This document shows, piece after piece, positions 32,885 through 41,365 of a DNA stretch of 64,000 bases (the stretch's first letter is position 1; every line of letters begins with the position of its first letter). A program made the translations under genes and the position numbers. The notes beneath the pieces were generated by a model that ran no database searches, was not told the origin of the DNA, and worked only from the letters and a program-made list of their open reading frames with translations. The stretch is from Gammaproteobacteria bacterium (GTDB taxonomy: Bacteria; Pseudomonadota; Gammaproteobacteria; Burkholderiales; Rhodocyclaceae): contig JAHJEO010000010.1 in NCBI GenBank assembly GCA_018825305.1, positions 1 to 64,000 of the forward strand, in the 5' to 3' direction.

Positions 32885-33601
32885 ATGGCCACGGACGCCC
32901 GCAATCCGGCGGAACGCGTGGTCGTCTTCATCCGCCATGGCCACAGTGAGTGGAATCTCACCGACCGCTTCACCGGCTGGACCGACATTCCGCTGACCAA
33001 GGCCGGGTTCGACGAAGCCGCGGCGGCTGGCCGGCGGCTGGCCGCGTCCGGCCATGTCTTCGACGAGGCCCACGCCTCGGTGCTCGGCCGCACCCGCCAG
33101 ACCGTCGAGGCGCTGGTCGCCGCCATGGGCGTGGCACCGCTGCCGCTGTTCGAAAACTGGCGGCTCAACGAGCGCCACTACGGCGCCCTGCAGGGAATGA
33201 ACAAGAAGGAGATCTTTGCCGCCTGGGGCGAGGAGCAGTCGCGGCGCTGGTGGCGCGGCTATGTCGACGCGCCGCCCGCGCTTGCCATCGAGGATCCCCG
33301 CCACCCACGCTTCGACGCGCGCTATGCCGGGCTCGACCCCGCCCTGTTGCCGGCGACCGAGAGCCTGGCCGACTGCCAGCGCCGTACCCTGCCCTATTGG
33401 CACGAGGTGCTGGTGCCGCGCATCAAGGCCGGCCGCCGCCTGCTGGTGGCGAGCCACGGCAACACCCTGCGCGGCCTGCTGATGCACTTCGACGGCCTCG
33501 ATGCCGACGCCATGATGCATGTCGAGGTGCCGCCCGGCGTGCCGCTGGTGTATCGCTTCACGCCGGAACTCCAGGCGATTGACCGGCAGTGGCTGCAGTG
33601 A
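32885..33601 (+). CDS. gpmA: 2,3-bisphosphoglycerate-dependent phosphoglycerate mutase
   Basis: 238 residues. RHGHSEWNL phospho-His motif, FTGWTDIPLTKAG, SVLGRTRQT, WRLNERHYGALQGMNK and SHGNTLRG. Interconverts 3- and 2-phosphoglycerate in glycolysis and gluconeogenesis. Located between fmt and rsmB, with its stop overlapping the likely rsmB GTG (GTGA). Confidence 0.95.
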   Translation: MATDARNPAERVVVFIRHGHSEWNLTDRFTGWTDIPLTKAGFDEAAAAGRRLAASGHVFDEAHASVLGRTRQTVEALVAAMGVAPLPLFENWRLNERHYGALQGMNKKEIFAAWGEEQSRRWWRGYVDAPPALAIEDPRHPRFDARYAGLDPALLPATESLADCQRRTLPYWHEVLVPRIKAGRRLLVASHGNTLRGLLMHFDGLDADAMMHVEVPPGVPLVYRFTPELQAIDRQWLQ

Positions 33602-35016
33602 AGCCGAAAACGCTGCGCGCCGTCGACGTGCCGCCTCGTGATAATCGAGCGGAGCGAGCAGACCAGTCGCCCCCGCCCCGGGGCGGGGGACGGGGGGCGG
33701 GGGGCCGCCCGCCCCCGAAGGGCGGCGCCAGCGCCTCACCGCCATTGGCGACGGCATTGCGCGGCGCGGCGGAGGCAGTGGCCGGCGTCATCGCCGGGCA
33801 CACGCCCGAAGCCCGACTGGCCGCTACCGCGGCGGCGGCGCGACCGGCGGTGATGGATCTGGTCTTCGGCACCCTGCGCGACCACGGTCGCGGCGATTTC
33901 CTGCTCGGCCGCCTGCTCGAAAAGCAGCTCAAGGACGCGCTGGTTCACGCCCTGCTGCTGGTGGCACTGTTTCGCCTGGAGCAGCGCCCGGCGGACGCCC
34001 ACACTACTGTCGACCAGGCCGTGCAGGCAGCGGCGGGCATCGCCGGTGGTCGCCTCAAGGCGCTGGTCAATGGCGTGCTGCGCAGCTATTTGCGTCGCCG
34101 CGAGGAACTGCTGGCCGCTGCCGCAGGCGACGAAGTGGCGCACTGGCGTCATCAGCATTGGTGGATCGAGCGCTTGCGCACCGAGCAGCCGCAGGCCTGG
34201 CAGGATGTGCTGGCCGCCGGCAACAGCCATCCGCCGATGAGCTTGCGCGTCAATCGTCGCCGTGCCGCCAGCGCCGACTTTTTGGGCGAGCTTGCCGCTG
34301 CCGGCATCGATGGCCGCGCCCTCGACGACACTGCCATCCGCCTCGACAAGCCCGTCGCCGTCGAGCGCCTGCCCGGCTTTGCCGACGGCCGCGTCTCGGT
34401 GCAGGACTGGGGCGCGCAGCAGGCGGCGCGGTTGCTCGATCTGCGCGACGGCCAGCACGTGCTTGACGCCTGCGCCGCACCCGGTGGCAAGGCGGCACAC
34501 ATCCTCGAACTCGCAGACGTCGAGCTGACGGCGCTGGAGCTGGACCCTGAGCGCGCCGGCCGCGTACGCGACAACCTGGCCCGCCTCGGCCTGCGGGCCG
34601 AGGTGCGTGTTGCCGATTGCCGGCGTCTCGACGACTGGTGGGACGGCCGCCCCTTCGAGCGCATCCTCGCCGACGTGCCCTGCTCGGCCTCGGGCGTGGC
34701 GCGGCGCCACCCCGACATCAAGTGGCTGCGCCGCACCGCCGATGTGGCGCGTTTCGCACAGGCGCAGGCGGCGATTCTCGATGCCTTGTGGCGGGTGCTG
34801 GCCCCCGGTGGCACAATGCTCTATTGCACCTGTTCGGTGTTCCGCGCCGAGAATGCCGCCCAGATCGAGGCATTCGCGGCACGTCACGCCGATGCGCGCC
34901 GCCTGCCCACCCACTCGCCCACGCATGCCACCACCGGTACCGACGAGGAACTCCAGCTGTTGCCCGGCCCCGACCATGACGGCTTCTATTACGCGTTGCT
35001 GCAGAAGCTGGCCTAG
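33598..35016 (+). CDS. rsmB: 16S rRNA (cytosine 967-C5)-methyltransferase
   Basis: 472 residues from the GTG overlapping gpmA; a GTG nine bases earlier is equally in frame. NusB-like N-terminal domain, then an RsmB/Nop catalytic domain with DACAAPGGKAAHILEL (SAM), DVPCSASGVARRHPDIKW and the catalytic Cys in LYCTCSVFRAEN. Residues about 15-45 are a Pro/Gly/Arg-rich insert encoded by a GC-rich repeat and not typical of the family. A core repeat encodes RRAASADFLGE at about 222-232. Confidence 0.94.
   Translation: MKPKTLRAVDVPPRDNRAERADQSPPPRGGGRGAGGRPPPKGGASASPPLATALRGAAEAVAGVIAGHTPEARLAATAAAARPAVMDLVFGTLRDHGRGDFLLGRLLEKQLKDALVHALLLVALFRLEQRPADAHTTVDQAVQAAAGIAGGRLKALVNGVLRSYLRRREELLAAAAGDEVAHWRHQHWWIERLRTEQPQAWQDVLAAGNSHPPMSLRVNRRRAASADFLGELAAAGIDGRALDDTAIRLDKPVAVERLPGFADGRVSVQDWGAQQAARLLDLRDGQHVLDACAAPGGKAAHILELADVELTALELDPERAGRVRDNLARLGLRAEVRVADCRRLDDWWDGRPFERILADVPCSASGVARRHPDIKWLRRTADVARFAQAQAAILDALWRVLAPGGTMLYCTCSVFRAENAAQIEAFAARHADARRLPTHSPTHATTGTDEELQLLPGPDHDGFYYALLQKLA
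33645..33712 (+). repeat. GC-rich repeat (CGAGCG-AGCGAGC + CCCC/GGGG hairpin) inside rsmB
   Basis: It shares the layout of the inverted-repeat arms at 44967-45327: CGAGCG(G)AGCGAGCA, a GTC, a C-run/G-run hairpin, then GGGGGGCGG. Here it is translated as the low-complexity N-terminal part of RsmB. Confidence 0.65.
34261..34283 (+). repeat. Dispersed core repeat copy (ASADFL frame) in rsmB
   Basis: CGTGCCGCCAGCGCCGACTT then TTT, perfect to consensus, read RAASADFL. Confidence 0.8.
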
Positions 35017-35017
35017 T

Positions 35018-35590
35018 TTGGCGGGGCGGCTGTTCGCCGTCGTCTGCGCGGTGTTGCTGCTGGCCGGCGCCGATCCGGTCCATGCCGGAAGCATCGAGCC
35101 GGTACAAGCCGAACTGAAAGTCGGCGAGGACGGCACCACGCTCGCGGCCGAGTTCACCATCGATCTCGGCCCGCGGCTGGAAGATGCGGTTTCGCGCGGC
35201 GTGCCGCTCTATTTCAACCTCGAGTTTACGCTGGAGCGCAACCGCTGGTACTGGCTCGGCGAGCAGGTCGCCAGCATCAACATCCATTACCGCCTCGCCT
35301 ACAACGCGTTGACGCGGCAGTACCGGCTTTCCATCGGTGGCCTGCATCAGAGCTTCTTCAGCCTGGACGACGCGCTGCGCGTGATCTCGCGTGTCGCGGC
35401 GTTGCCGGTGGCCGAGCGCGGCGTGCTCAAGGCCGGCGAGACCTATGCGGCAGCGCTGCGGCTGTCGCTCGATCGCAACCAGTTGCCCAAGCCGCTGCAG
35501 GTCGATGCCATCGCCAACAGCGACTGGCAGGTCAGCGCCCGGATACTGCGCTGGCAGTTTTCGCCAAAGCCGGAGGCCGTGACCAAATGA
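35018..35590 (+). CDS. DUF4390 domain-containing exported protein
   Basis: 190 residues from a TTG just after the rsmB stop; no ATG is available before the signal peptide (RLFAVVCAVLLLAGADPVHA). The mature part fits the DUF4390 family (YFNLEFTLERNRWYWLGE, YRLAYNALTRQYRLS). It is regularly found between rsmB and ntrY in betaproteobacteria. The ATG of ntrY overlaps its stop (ATGA). Function unknown; possibly linked to NtrY sensing. Confidence 0.82.
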   Translation: MAGRLFAVVCAVLLLAGADPVHAGSIEPVQAELKVGEDGTTLAAEFTIDLGPRLEDAVSRGVPLYFNLEFTLERNRWYWLGEQVASINIHYRLAYNALTRQYRLSIGGLHQSFFSLDDALRVISRVAALPVAERGVLKAGETYAAALRLSLDRNQLPKPLQVDAIANSDWQVSARILRWQFSPKPEAVTK

Positions 35591-37719
35591 AAGCCCTGCT
35601 GGTACTGGCGGCGGCGGCGGGGGCGATCCTGGTCTTCCTGCTGACCTCGGCCAGCGCCAACACGGCGCTGCTGTCCGGCTACTATCCCTGGCTGCTGGGC
35701 GCCAATGCGCTGATTGCGGTGGCGATGCTGGCGTTGGTCGGCATCCAGCTGCGGCGGTTGTGGAAGGACTTCAAGGGTGGCGTCTTCGGCTCGCGGCTGA
35801 AGACGCGGCTGGTGCTGCTGCTGGCGCTGATGGCGCTGCTGCCGGGCGCGCTGGTCTATGCGGTATCGATGCAGTTCGCCGTGCGCTCGATCGAGTCCTG
35901 GTTCAACGTGCGCGTCGACAGTGCGCTCGAAGGCGGCCTCGAACTCGGCCGCAGCGTGCTCGACGCGCTGCAGTCCGAGTTGCTCGCCAAGGCGCGCGCC
36001 GCGGCGCTGGAGGTCGGCGATTCACCGACGGCAAGCTCGACGCTGCTCAACCGCCTGCGCGAGCAGTCGGGCGCGGAAACGGCAATCCTGCTCGGCGGCA
36101 GCGGCCAGGTTCTGGCCAGCAGTTCCGACACCGTCGGCAGCCTGCTGCCGGATGTGCCGTCCAGCCCCCAGCAGCGTCAGGCGCGGCTGGGCCGCGGCTT
36201 CGCCGTGGTCGACAGCACGAGCGGCGGCGGCCTCATGGTGCGGGTGCTGGTGCCCGTCAGCGGCTACGAGCTCGGCGCCGAGCCGCGCGTGCTGCAGCTG
36301 ACCCAGGCCGTGCCCGCGGGCATCGCGCGCAGCGCCGAGAATGTCGCCGCCGCCCATCGCGACTATCAGGAACTGCAACTCGGCCGCGAAGGCATCAAGC
36401 GCATCTACACCCTGACGCTGACGCTGACGCTGCTGCTGGCGCTGTTCGCCGCCATCGCACTTGCCTTCGTCTTCGCCGAGCGGCTGGCGCGGCCGCTGCT
36501 GATCCTGGCCGAGGGCACGCAGGCGGTGGCCGCCGGCGATTTCACGCCGCGCAGCGTGGTGCGTTCCGACGACGAGCTTGGCGTGCTGACGCAGTCGTTT
36601 TCGAAGATGACCCGCCAGCTCGACGACGCCCGGCGCGAGACCGAGCGCCACCGCCAGCAGGTCGAGGCCGCCAGCGCCTACCTCGAAGGCGTGCTGGCCA
36701 ACCTCTCGGCCGGCGTGCTGGCCTTCGATACCGAACTGCGGCTGCGCGCCGCCAACCGCGGCGCCATGGCCATCCTGCGCGAAGACCTCACCGATCTGGA
36801 GAACACGCCGCTGGCCGAGTGGCCGCGCCACGGCGATTTCGCCGCCGCCGTCATCGCCGCCTTCAAGGAGCGCGGTCAGGAGTGGCAGCAGGAACTCGAA
36901 CTCGAGGCCGGCGGGGTGAAGCAGGTGCTGCTGATGCGCGGTTCGACCCTGCCGGACGCCGGCGGCGGCGGCACGGTGGTAGTGTTCGACGACATCACCC
37001 AGCTGATCTCGGCGCAGCGCAGCGCCGCCTGGGGCGAGGTGGCGCAGCGCCTGGCGCACGAGATCAAGAATCCGCTGACGCCGATCCAGCTCTCGGCCGA
37101 GCGCCTGCAGATGAAGCTCGCCGACAAGCTCGAGCCGACCTCGCGGGCGATGCTCGACCGCTCCATCGCCACCATCGTCACCCAGGTCGAGGCGATGAAA
37201 AAAATGGTCAACGACTTCCGCGACTACGCCAAGTCGCCGCCGCCGCAGCTGGCCAGTCTCGACCTCGACGCGCTGGTGCGCGAGGTGCTGGTGCTCTACG
37301 AGGCGACCCGGCCACGTGTCGAGGCGGCGCTGGCCGCCGGCCTGCCGCGTGTGCGCGGCGACGCCAACCAGCTGCGCCAGGTGCTGCACAACCTGATCAA
37401 GAATGCGGTCGAGGCGCTGGCCGAGCACGGCACGCCGCCTTCGCTGTTCGCCGGCGACGGCCCGCGCATCCAGGTTTCGACGCGCACCGAAGAACATCGT
37501 GTGGTGCTCACCGTCGCCGACAACGGCCCCGGCTTTCCGCCGCAGATCCTCACCCGTGCCCTCGAACCCTACGTCACCACCAAGCCGCGCGGCACCGGGC
37601 TGGGGCTGGCCATCGTGCGCAAGATCGTCGATGAACACCAGGGCGAAATCCACGTCGGCAACCGCAGCGGTGGCGGCGCCGAGATAAGCATCCGCCTGCC
37701 GGTGGCGGCGATTGAATAA
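35587..37719 (+). CDS. ntrY: Membrane sensor histidine kinase NtrY
   Basis: 710 residues. Three N-terminal membrane helices (about 4-22, 36-56, 74-96), a periplasmic domain, a fourth helix (about 275-297), HAMP, PAS (about 370-470), HisKA with LAHEIKNPLTPIQLSAERL (His near 490, start of the quoted motif), and HATPase with IKNAVEAL, DNGPGF and GTGLGLAIV. Pairs with NtrX downstream. NtrYX systems respond to nitrogen or redox state; the signal is not known here. Contains a short ACGCTG tandem run near 36415. Confidence 0.94.
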   Translation: MKALLVLAAAAGAILVFLLTSASANTALLSGYYPWLLGANALIAVAMLALVGIQLRRLWKDFKGGVFGSRLKTRLVLLLALMALLPGALVYAVSMQFAVRSIESWFNVRVDSALEGGLELGRSVLDALQSELLAKARAAALEVGDSPTASSTLLNRLREQSGAETAILLGGSGQVLASSSDTVGSLLPDVPSSPQQRQARLGRGFAVVDSTSGGGLMVRVLVPVSGYELGAEPRVLQLTQAVPAGIARSAENVAAAHRDYQELQLGREGIKRIYTLTLTLTLLLALFAAIALAFVFAERLARPLLILAEGTQAVAAGDFTPRSVVRSDDELGVLTQSFSKMTRQLDDARRETERHRQQVEAASAYLEGVLANLSAGVLAFDTELRLRAANRGAMAILREDLTDLENTPLAEWPRHGDFAAAVIAAFKERGQEWQQELELEAGGVKQVLLMRGSTLPDAGGGGTVVVFDDITQLISAQRSAAWGEVAQRLAHEIKNPLTPIQLSAERLQMKLADKLEPTSRAMLDRSIATIVTQVEAMKKMVNDFRDYAKSPPPQLASLDLDALVREVLVLYEATRPRVEAALAAGLPRVRGDANQLRQVLHNLIKNAVEALAEHGTPPSLFAGDGPRIQVSTRTEEHRVVLTVADNGPGFPPQILTRALEPYVTTKPRGTGLGLAIVRKIVDEHQGEIHVGNRSGGGAEISIRLPVAAIE

Positions 37720-37736
37720 GGTGATATTGTTCCGCC

Positions 37737-38975
37737 ATGGCACAGATACTGGTTGTTGACGACGAAATCGGCATCCGCGAGCTGCTCTCGGAAATCCTCC
37801 GCGACGAGGGTCATGACGTGCGCGTGGCCGAGAATGCCGCCGCCGCCCGCGCTGCCCGCGCCGCCGCCCGTCCCGACCTGGTGCTGCTCGATATCTGGAT
37901 GCCCGATACCGATGGCATCACGCTGCTGAAGGAATGGGTCGCCAACGGCCTGCTCAACATGCCGGTAGTGATGATGTCCGGTCACGGCACCATCGACACC
38001 GCCGTCGAGGCGACGCGCATCGGCGCCATCGACTTCCTCGAAAAGCCCATCGGCATGCAGAAGCTGCTGGCCGCCGTGACGCATGCGCTCGATCGTTCGC
38101 ACAAGGGCGGCGTCGGCGCGCTCAGTCTTGCCGCCTTCCCGCGCTCGGCGCCGCTCAAGGACCTCAAGCGCCGCCTCGACCAGCTGGCGGCGAAGAGTCG
38201 CACCGTGCTGCTGCGCGCCAGTCCCGCCGGATTCGTCGAGCTGGCGGCGCGCACCCTGCAGCAGCCGGGACGCGCCTGGATCGACCTTGCCGCCGACTCC
38301 AACCCGATCACTCTGGACGTGCTGCAGGCCGCCGGTGGCGGCGTGCTCTGGTGCGAGGAACTCGGCCGCCTCACCCGCCTGCAACAGAAGAACCTTGCCT
38401 TCGCCGCCGAGCGGCTGGAGAAGTTCGACCTGCACCTGGTGGCTGCCACCAGCCACGACCTCGCCGCACTGGTGGCGCTGGGCTGGGACGAGGCGCCGCT
38501 GCGCCGCATGTTCGACGTCTGGCTCGGCCTGCCGCCACTGGCAGATGTGCGCGACGAGATACCGGACATCGCCGCCCACCTGCTGGAGCAGCTGGTCGAA
38601 GCCGGCGAGAGCCCGCTGCGGCGGCTGTCCACTGCCGCGCAGAACAGCCTGCGGCAGCACGGCTGGCCCGACGGTTACGCCGAGCTGAAGAGCGTAATCA
38701 AATCGCTGGCGCTGGCCGCGCTGGACGAAGAGATCGAAGGCGACGACGTCACCCGCCTGCTCAGCCCGGTGCCGGATGGCGGGCCGCAGACGCCGGCGGG
38801 GCTGGCGGTGGAGATGCTGGCATTGCCGCTGCGCGAGGCGCGCGAGAATTTCGAGCGCATCTATTTCGAATACCACCTCGGGCTCGACGGCGGCAACATG
38901 ACGCGGCTGGCCGAGACTACCGGGCTGGAGCGGACGCACCTTTATCGCAAGCTGAAGGATCTGGGGTTGCGGTGA
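37737..38975 (+). CDS. ntrX: NtrX-type response regulator with degenerate AAA+ domain
   Basis: 412 residues. Receiver domain intact: VVDDEIG and phospho-acceptor Asp in LVLLDIWMPDTDG (near residue 53), KPIG. The central region keeps only the outline of a sigma-54 AAA+ domain. No Walker A GxxGxGK is seen (the position reads LLRASPAGF), the Walker B equivalent is GVLWCEELG, and the GAFTGA loop is absent. The C-terminal Fis-type HTH is intact (GGNMTRLAETTGLERTHLYRKL). It should bind DNA and be phosphorylated by NtrY but should not activate sigma-54. Confidence 0.92.
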   Translation: MAQILVVDDEIGIRELLSEILRDEGHDVRVAENAAAARAARAAARPDLVLLDIWMPDTDGITLLKEWVANGLLNMPVVMMSGHGTIDTAVEATRIGAIDFLEKPIGMQKLLAAVTHALDRSHKGGVGALSLAAFPRSAPLKDLKRRLDQLAAKSRTVLLRASPAGFVELAARTLQQPGRAWIDLAADSNPITLDVLQAAGGGVLWCEELGRLTRLQQKNLAFAAERLEKFDLHLVAATSHDLAALVALGWDEAPLRRMFDVWLGLPPLADVRDEIPDIAAHLLEQLVEAGESPLRRLSTAAQNSLRQHGWPDGYAELKSVIKSLALAALDEEIEGDDVTRLLSPVPDGGPQTPAGLAVEMLALPLREARENFERIYFEYHLGLDGGNMTRLAETTGLERTHLYRKLKDLGLR

Positions 38976-38987
38976 GCGGTTGGCCGG

Positions 38988-39230
38988 CGTGCCGCCGGAG
39001 CCGACTTTTCCACTTCTGATTGACCTTGCCGGGTCTCGCCCCGGCGGGCGAGGTACTTTCTTGCTGCGCGGCAAGAAAGTACCCAAAGAAACGCGCCCCG
39101 CCGCCCCGGCCCTGCGGGCTTCCCTCGCTACGGACTATCGCGCCGGCCGGCCGCTGAACTCGCTGCGCTCGGACAAAGCGGCCGGACACCTCCGGCCCGA
39201 CAGCCCTCCGCTCGGCCGGGCAGAGGGGAC
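38988..39230 (+). repeat. Left GC-rich repeat bounding the AT-richer island
   Basis: Starts with a core copy (GCCGCCGGAGCCGACTTTTC, 38991-39010). It contains a 13-bp perfect hairpin GGTACTTTCTTGC / GCAAGAAAGTACC (39052-39083), then GAACTCGCTGCGCTCGGAC...CCGGACACCTCCGGCCCG (39156-39199), which recurs inverted at 40761-40815. Confidence 0.8.
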
Positions 39231-39486
39231 CAAGCGTCGGTTTGCGACCCTGAGGAGACGGTCAGGTTTTGAGGACCACCGTCGGCAGTGCAGCGGTTGC
39301 TGCCGTTGGCCTTGAAATTTTAGGGGGCTGCATTGAACCTGAGGCGAAAATTGGCAAGGCTGCATTTCTACTCCGGCCTCGGTCAATAGCGGACAAACAC
39401 TCGAGCGATGAGTATGCTGTAGGCGTTTCGTGCCCGAGTTTCTCAGGAAATACGAACCTGACCTCTTAGACTTGAGGAGAACGTTC
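39231..39486. other. AT-richer spacer with no recognised gene
   Basis: Base composition drops sharply after the left repeat. No convincing gene; a GAGGAG ribosome-binding site for the next gene is at its end. Confidence 0.5.
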
Positions 39487-39891
39487 ATGATGGGCCGTTT
39501 ATCCCATGTTGTGATGTTTGCAGTGTTTTCCACAATTAGCCTTACCCCAGTCGCTGAAGACAAATCAGGCCGCTTCATCAGCGGCGGAGGCGCCGGCGCT
39601 GTTGATTGCCCGAAATTTGTTCAGTCAATGGATCTTGCAAAAGCGAGCGGCATCGGAACCTTAGGGTATGTGAAAGAGACAGGTGGCTACCTAATGTTCA
39701 TTCTTGGCTTCCAAACAGCATATAACCTTCAAACTCCAGACACTTGCAACATATTCGATTCTATTTCTGGCGACCAAATGCTGGCATGGGCCGAGAACTA
39801 TTGCCGAGCTAACCCGCTAGAGAGATACGGGGACGCAGTAATCAAACTGGCAAAAGAAGTTCACCCTCGTCGTAAAAAATCGTGCAGATAG
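39487..39891 (+). CDS. Small exported protein, Rap1a/HdeA-like pattern, in low-GC island
   Basis: 134 residues with an N-terminal hydrophobic signal (LSHVVMFAVFSTISLTPVA) and GAGGAG upstream. The mature part has spaced cysteines, and the block MLAWAENYCRANPLER near residue 105 resembles Rap1a/Tai immunity-type and HdeA-like small periplasmic proteins (helical, Cys-bonded). The match is by pattern only. Codon use and GC are clearly unlike the neighbours, so the gene was probably acquired. If the Rap1a link is right, an immunity or cell-envelope role would be expected, but no toxin gene is nearby. Confidence 0.72.
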   Translation: MMGRLSHVVMFAVFSTISLTPVAEDKSGRFISGGGAGAVDCPKFVQSMDLAKASGIGTLGYVKETGGYLMFILGFQTAYNLQTPDTCNIFDSISGDQMLAWAENYCRANPLERYGDAVIKLAKEVHPRRKKSCR

Positions 39892-39971
39892 AAGCCTACG
39901 GCATTTGGCCGGAGCCTGTGCATCGGTCAGCAAGGGCCGTATAGACACTTCAAGTATCAAAAGGAACCCTA

Positions 39972-40445
39972 ATGGATATAGCCGCAATTAGTTCTTTATT
40001 GAGCAGCCTAAAAACGGCAACGGATATCGCCAAATTCGTTCGCGAGACGGACTCGTCACTGGAAAAAGCGGAAACCAAACTAAAGCTCGCTGAACTTATT
40101 GGGGCGCTAGCGGATGCCAAGATTGAGGCAGCGGAGATTCAGCAGGCTATCTTGGAGCGTGACGAGCAAATCGGCAAACTCACTACTGAATTGAAGATGA
40201 AATCCGACCTTCAGTGGCGTCAGCCGTATTACTACATGCTTGAATCTGATGGAACAGAAAGCTACTTCTGTCAGCACTGTCGTGACTCAGATGGAAAGCT
40301 TGCAAGACTGCACTCAGATGGAGATGGATACTTTCATTGCAGTGTCTGTAACGGAAATTTCTATACAGAAGAAAGAATTAAGTCCGACAAGCATAAAGCC
40401 GATTCTGCAATCCACGGAAGAAAAGGCAGTTGGATGTCGGCGTAG
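39972..40445 (+). CDS. Coiled-coil plus zinc-ribbon protein, phage-associated type, in low-GC island
   Basis: 157 residues; AAGGA ribosome-binding site. Residues 1-75 form a helical/coiled-coil region (LKTATDIAKFVRETDSSLEKAE). Residues about 90-130 carry a zinc-ribbon-like FCQHCRDSDG...FHCSVCNGNF with two CxxC pairs. Similar small proteins occur in prophages and genomic islands; function unknown. GC content is far below the surroundings. Confidence 0.72.
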   Translation: MDIAAISSLLSSLKTATDIAKFVRETDSSLEKAETKLKLAELIGALADAKIEAAEIQQAILERDEQIGKLTTELKMKSDLQWRQPYYYMLESDGTESYFCQHCRDSDGKLARLHSDGDGYFHCSVCNGNFYTEERIKSDKHKADSAIHGRKGSWMSA

Positions 40446-40699
40446 ATTGGGTTCCTCAACCTGCTATACAGCCTTCAACAGCTTTGAATTGCAGAGGGCA
40501 AGTCACCCACAAACTGATTAGACACTAGTGTCGGCTTTGAGGCGATTTCGGTCGTCGGCCTCTGGAAATCCTACTTCCGCTTCCAGTCTTAAGCGGAAGT
40601 AGCTTCCGGCAGTCCCACCGGCAGGTGATGGCCGTTCTCGGCCGGACGCCGCGTGACTTAAACAGCATTTTCCCGGCGGTGCAATCGTAGCCGAAGCGC
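40446..40699. other. Spacer after island genes
   Basis: No gene seen. Contains a short inverted repeat, TACTTCCGCTTC...GAAGCGGAAGTAG-like, around 40572-40603 (ACTTCCGCTTCC / AAGCGGAAGT), before GC content rises again. Confidence 0.45.
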
Positions 40700-40956
40700 T
40701 CGCAGGCGGGGTGGTCTGGCGGGTTCCGCCGATTTCGGGAGCGCCGCAGCGATGCGGCGCGGGCCGGGGGTGTCCGGGACTGCTGTCTGAGCGAAGCGAG
40801 TTTGCGGGCCCGGCCGGTCCGCGCCGGGTCGCAAGGGCACCCGCAGGGCGCGAGCGCATGAGGCGAAACCCGCCAGACCGCCCCGCCCAAGACCTCAAAA
40901 CAAAAAACTCGGCGCTGGCGGGACGGCGCTCGGCGTATCGCCAGCGCCGACTTTTC
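40700..40956 (-). repeat. Right GC-rich repeat bounding the island, inverted relative to the left one
   Basis: Carries GGGCCGGGGGTGTCCGGGAC and CTGAGCGAAGCGAG (reverse of the left repeat's blocks). Its own outer palindrome is GGTGGTCTGGCGGGTT (40708-40723) against AAACCCGCCAGACCGCCCC (40866-40884). It ends in a pair of inverted core copies at 40902-40956. Confidence 0.8.
40902..40956. repeat. Inverted pair of dispersed core repeats
   Basis: AAAAAACTCGGCGCTGGCG faces CGCCAGCGCCGACTTTTC across 18 bases, able to form a 16-18 bp stem. It is the clearest paired form of the element. Confidence 0.85.
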
Positions 40957-41078
40957 TGCTCCAACCGCGCGGCCGCTGTCCGTAGGGACGCTACATCGGC
41001 AAGCCGGCTTGGCGTAAGCTTGCCTGCATGTGGGGCCACGCGATCAACCTTCACCCATCAGCCTGAATCGATACGAAC

Positions 41079-41357
41079 ATGAATCTACGCAATACCATGG
41101 GATTGCTTGCGACGACGCTTCTTGTGTCGCTTCCGGCCATGGCGGAACATAAGACGCCGACCGAGGCGCAATGCCGCGCGATGGTCGATGGCATGGTGCA
41201 ATCGATGAAGGCGGCGCCGCTCAAGACCGAGCGGGACAAGCAGGGCGCCAGGGAGGTCATCGAGCGCGTGGAGCGGATCGTCAGGGACAACCGCTCGCGC
41301 GGTGCCAGCGAGTGTGAGTCCTGGGCTGCAATCGGCAAGGTCGTTACCAGCCAGTAG
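41079..41357 (+). CDS. Small exported protein of unknown function
   Basis: 92 residues with a clear signal peptide (NTMGLLATTLLVSLPAMA, cleavage after AMA). The mature part is helical and charged with two cysteines (AQCRAMVDGM, ASECESW) that could form a disulfide. GC content is back to the chromosomal level. No family recognised. Eight bases upstream of the GrpB-family gene, so possibly co-transcribed. Confidence 0.75.
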   Translation: MNLRNTMGLLATTLLVSLPAMAEHKTPTEAQCRAMVDGMVQSMKAAPLKTERDKQGAREVIERVERIVRDNRSRGASECESWAAIGKVVTSQ

Positions 41358-41365
41358 GTTCGTTC

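Noticed and set aside
36412-36440. ACGCTG tandem repeats in ntrY as a phase-variable tract
   Set aside because: Only about three hexamer units, in frame, encoding a hydrophobic membrane helix; no sign of slippage.
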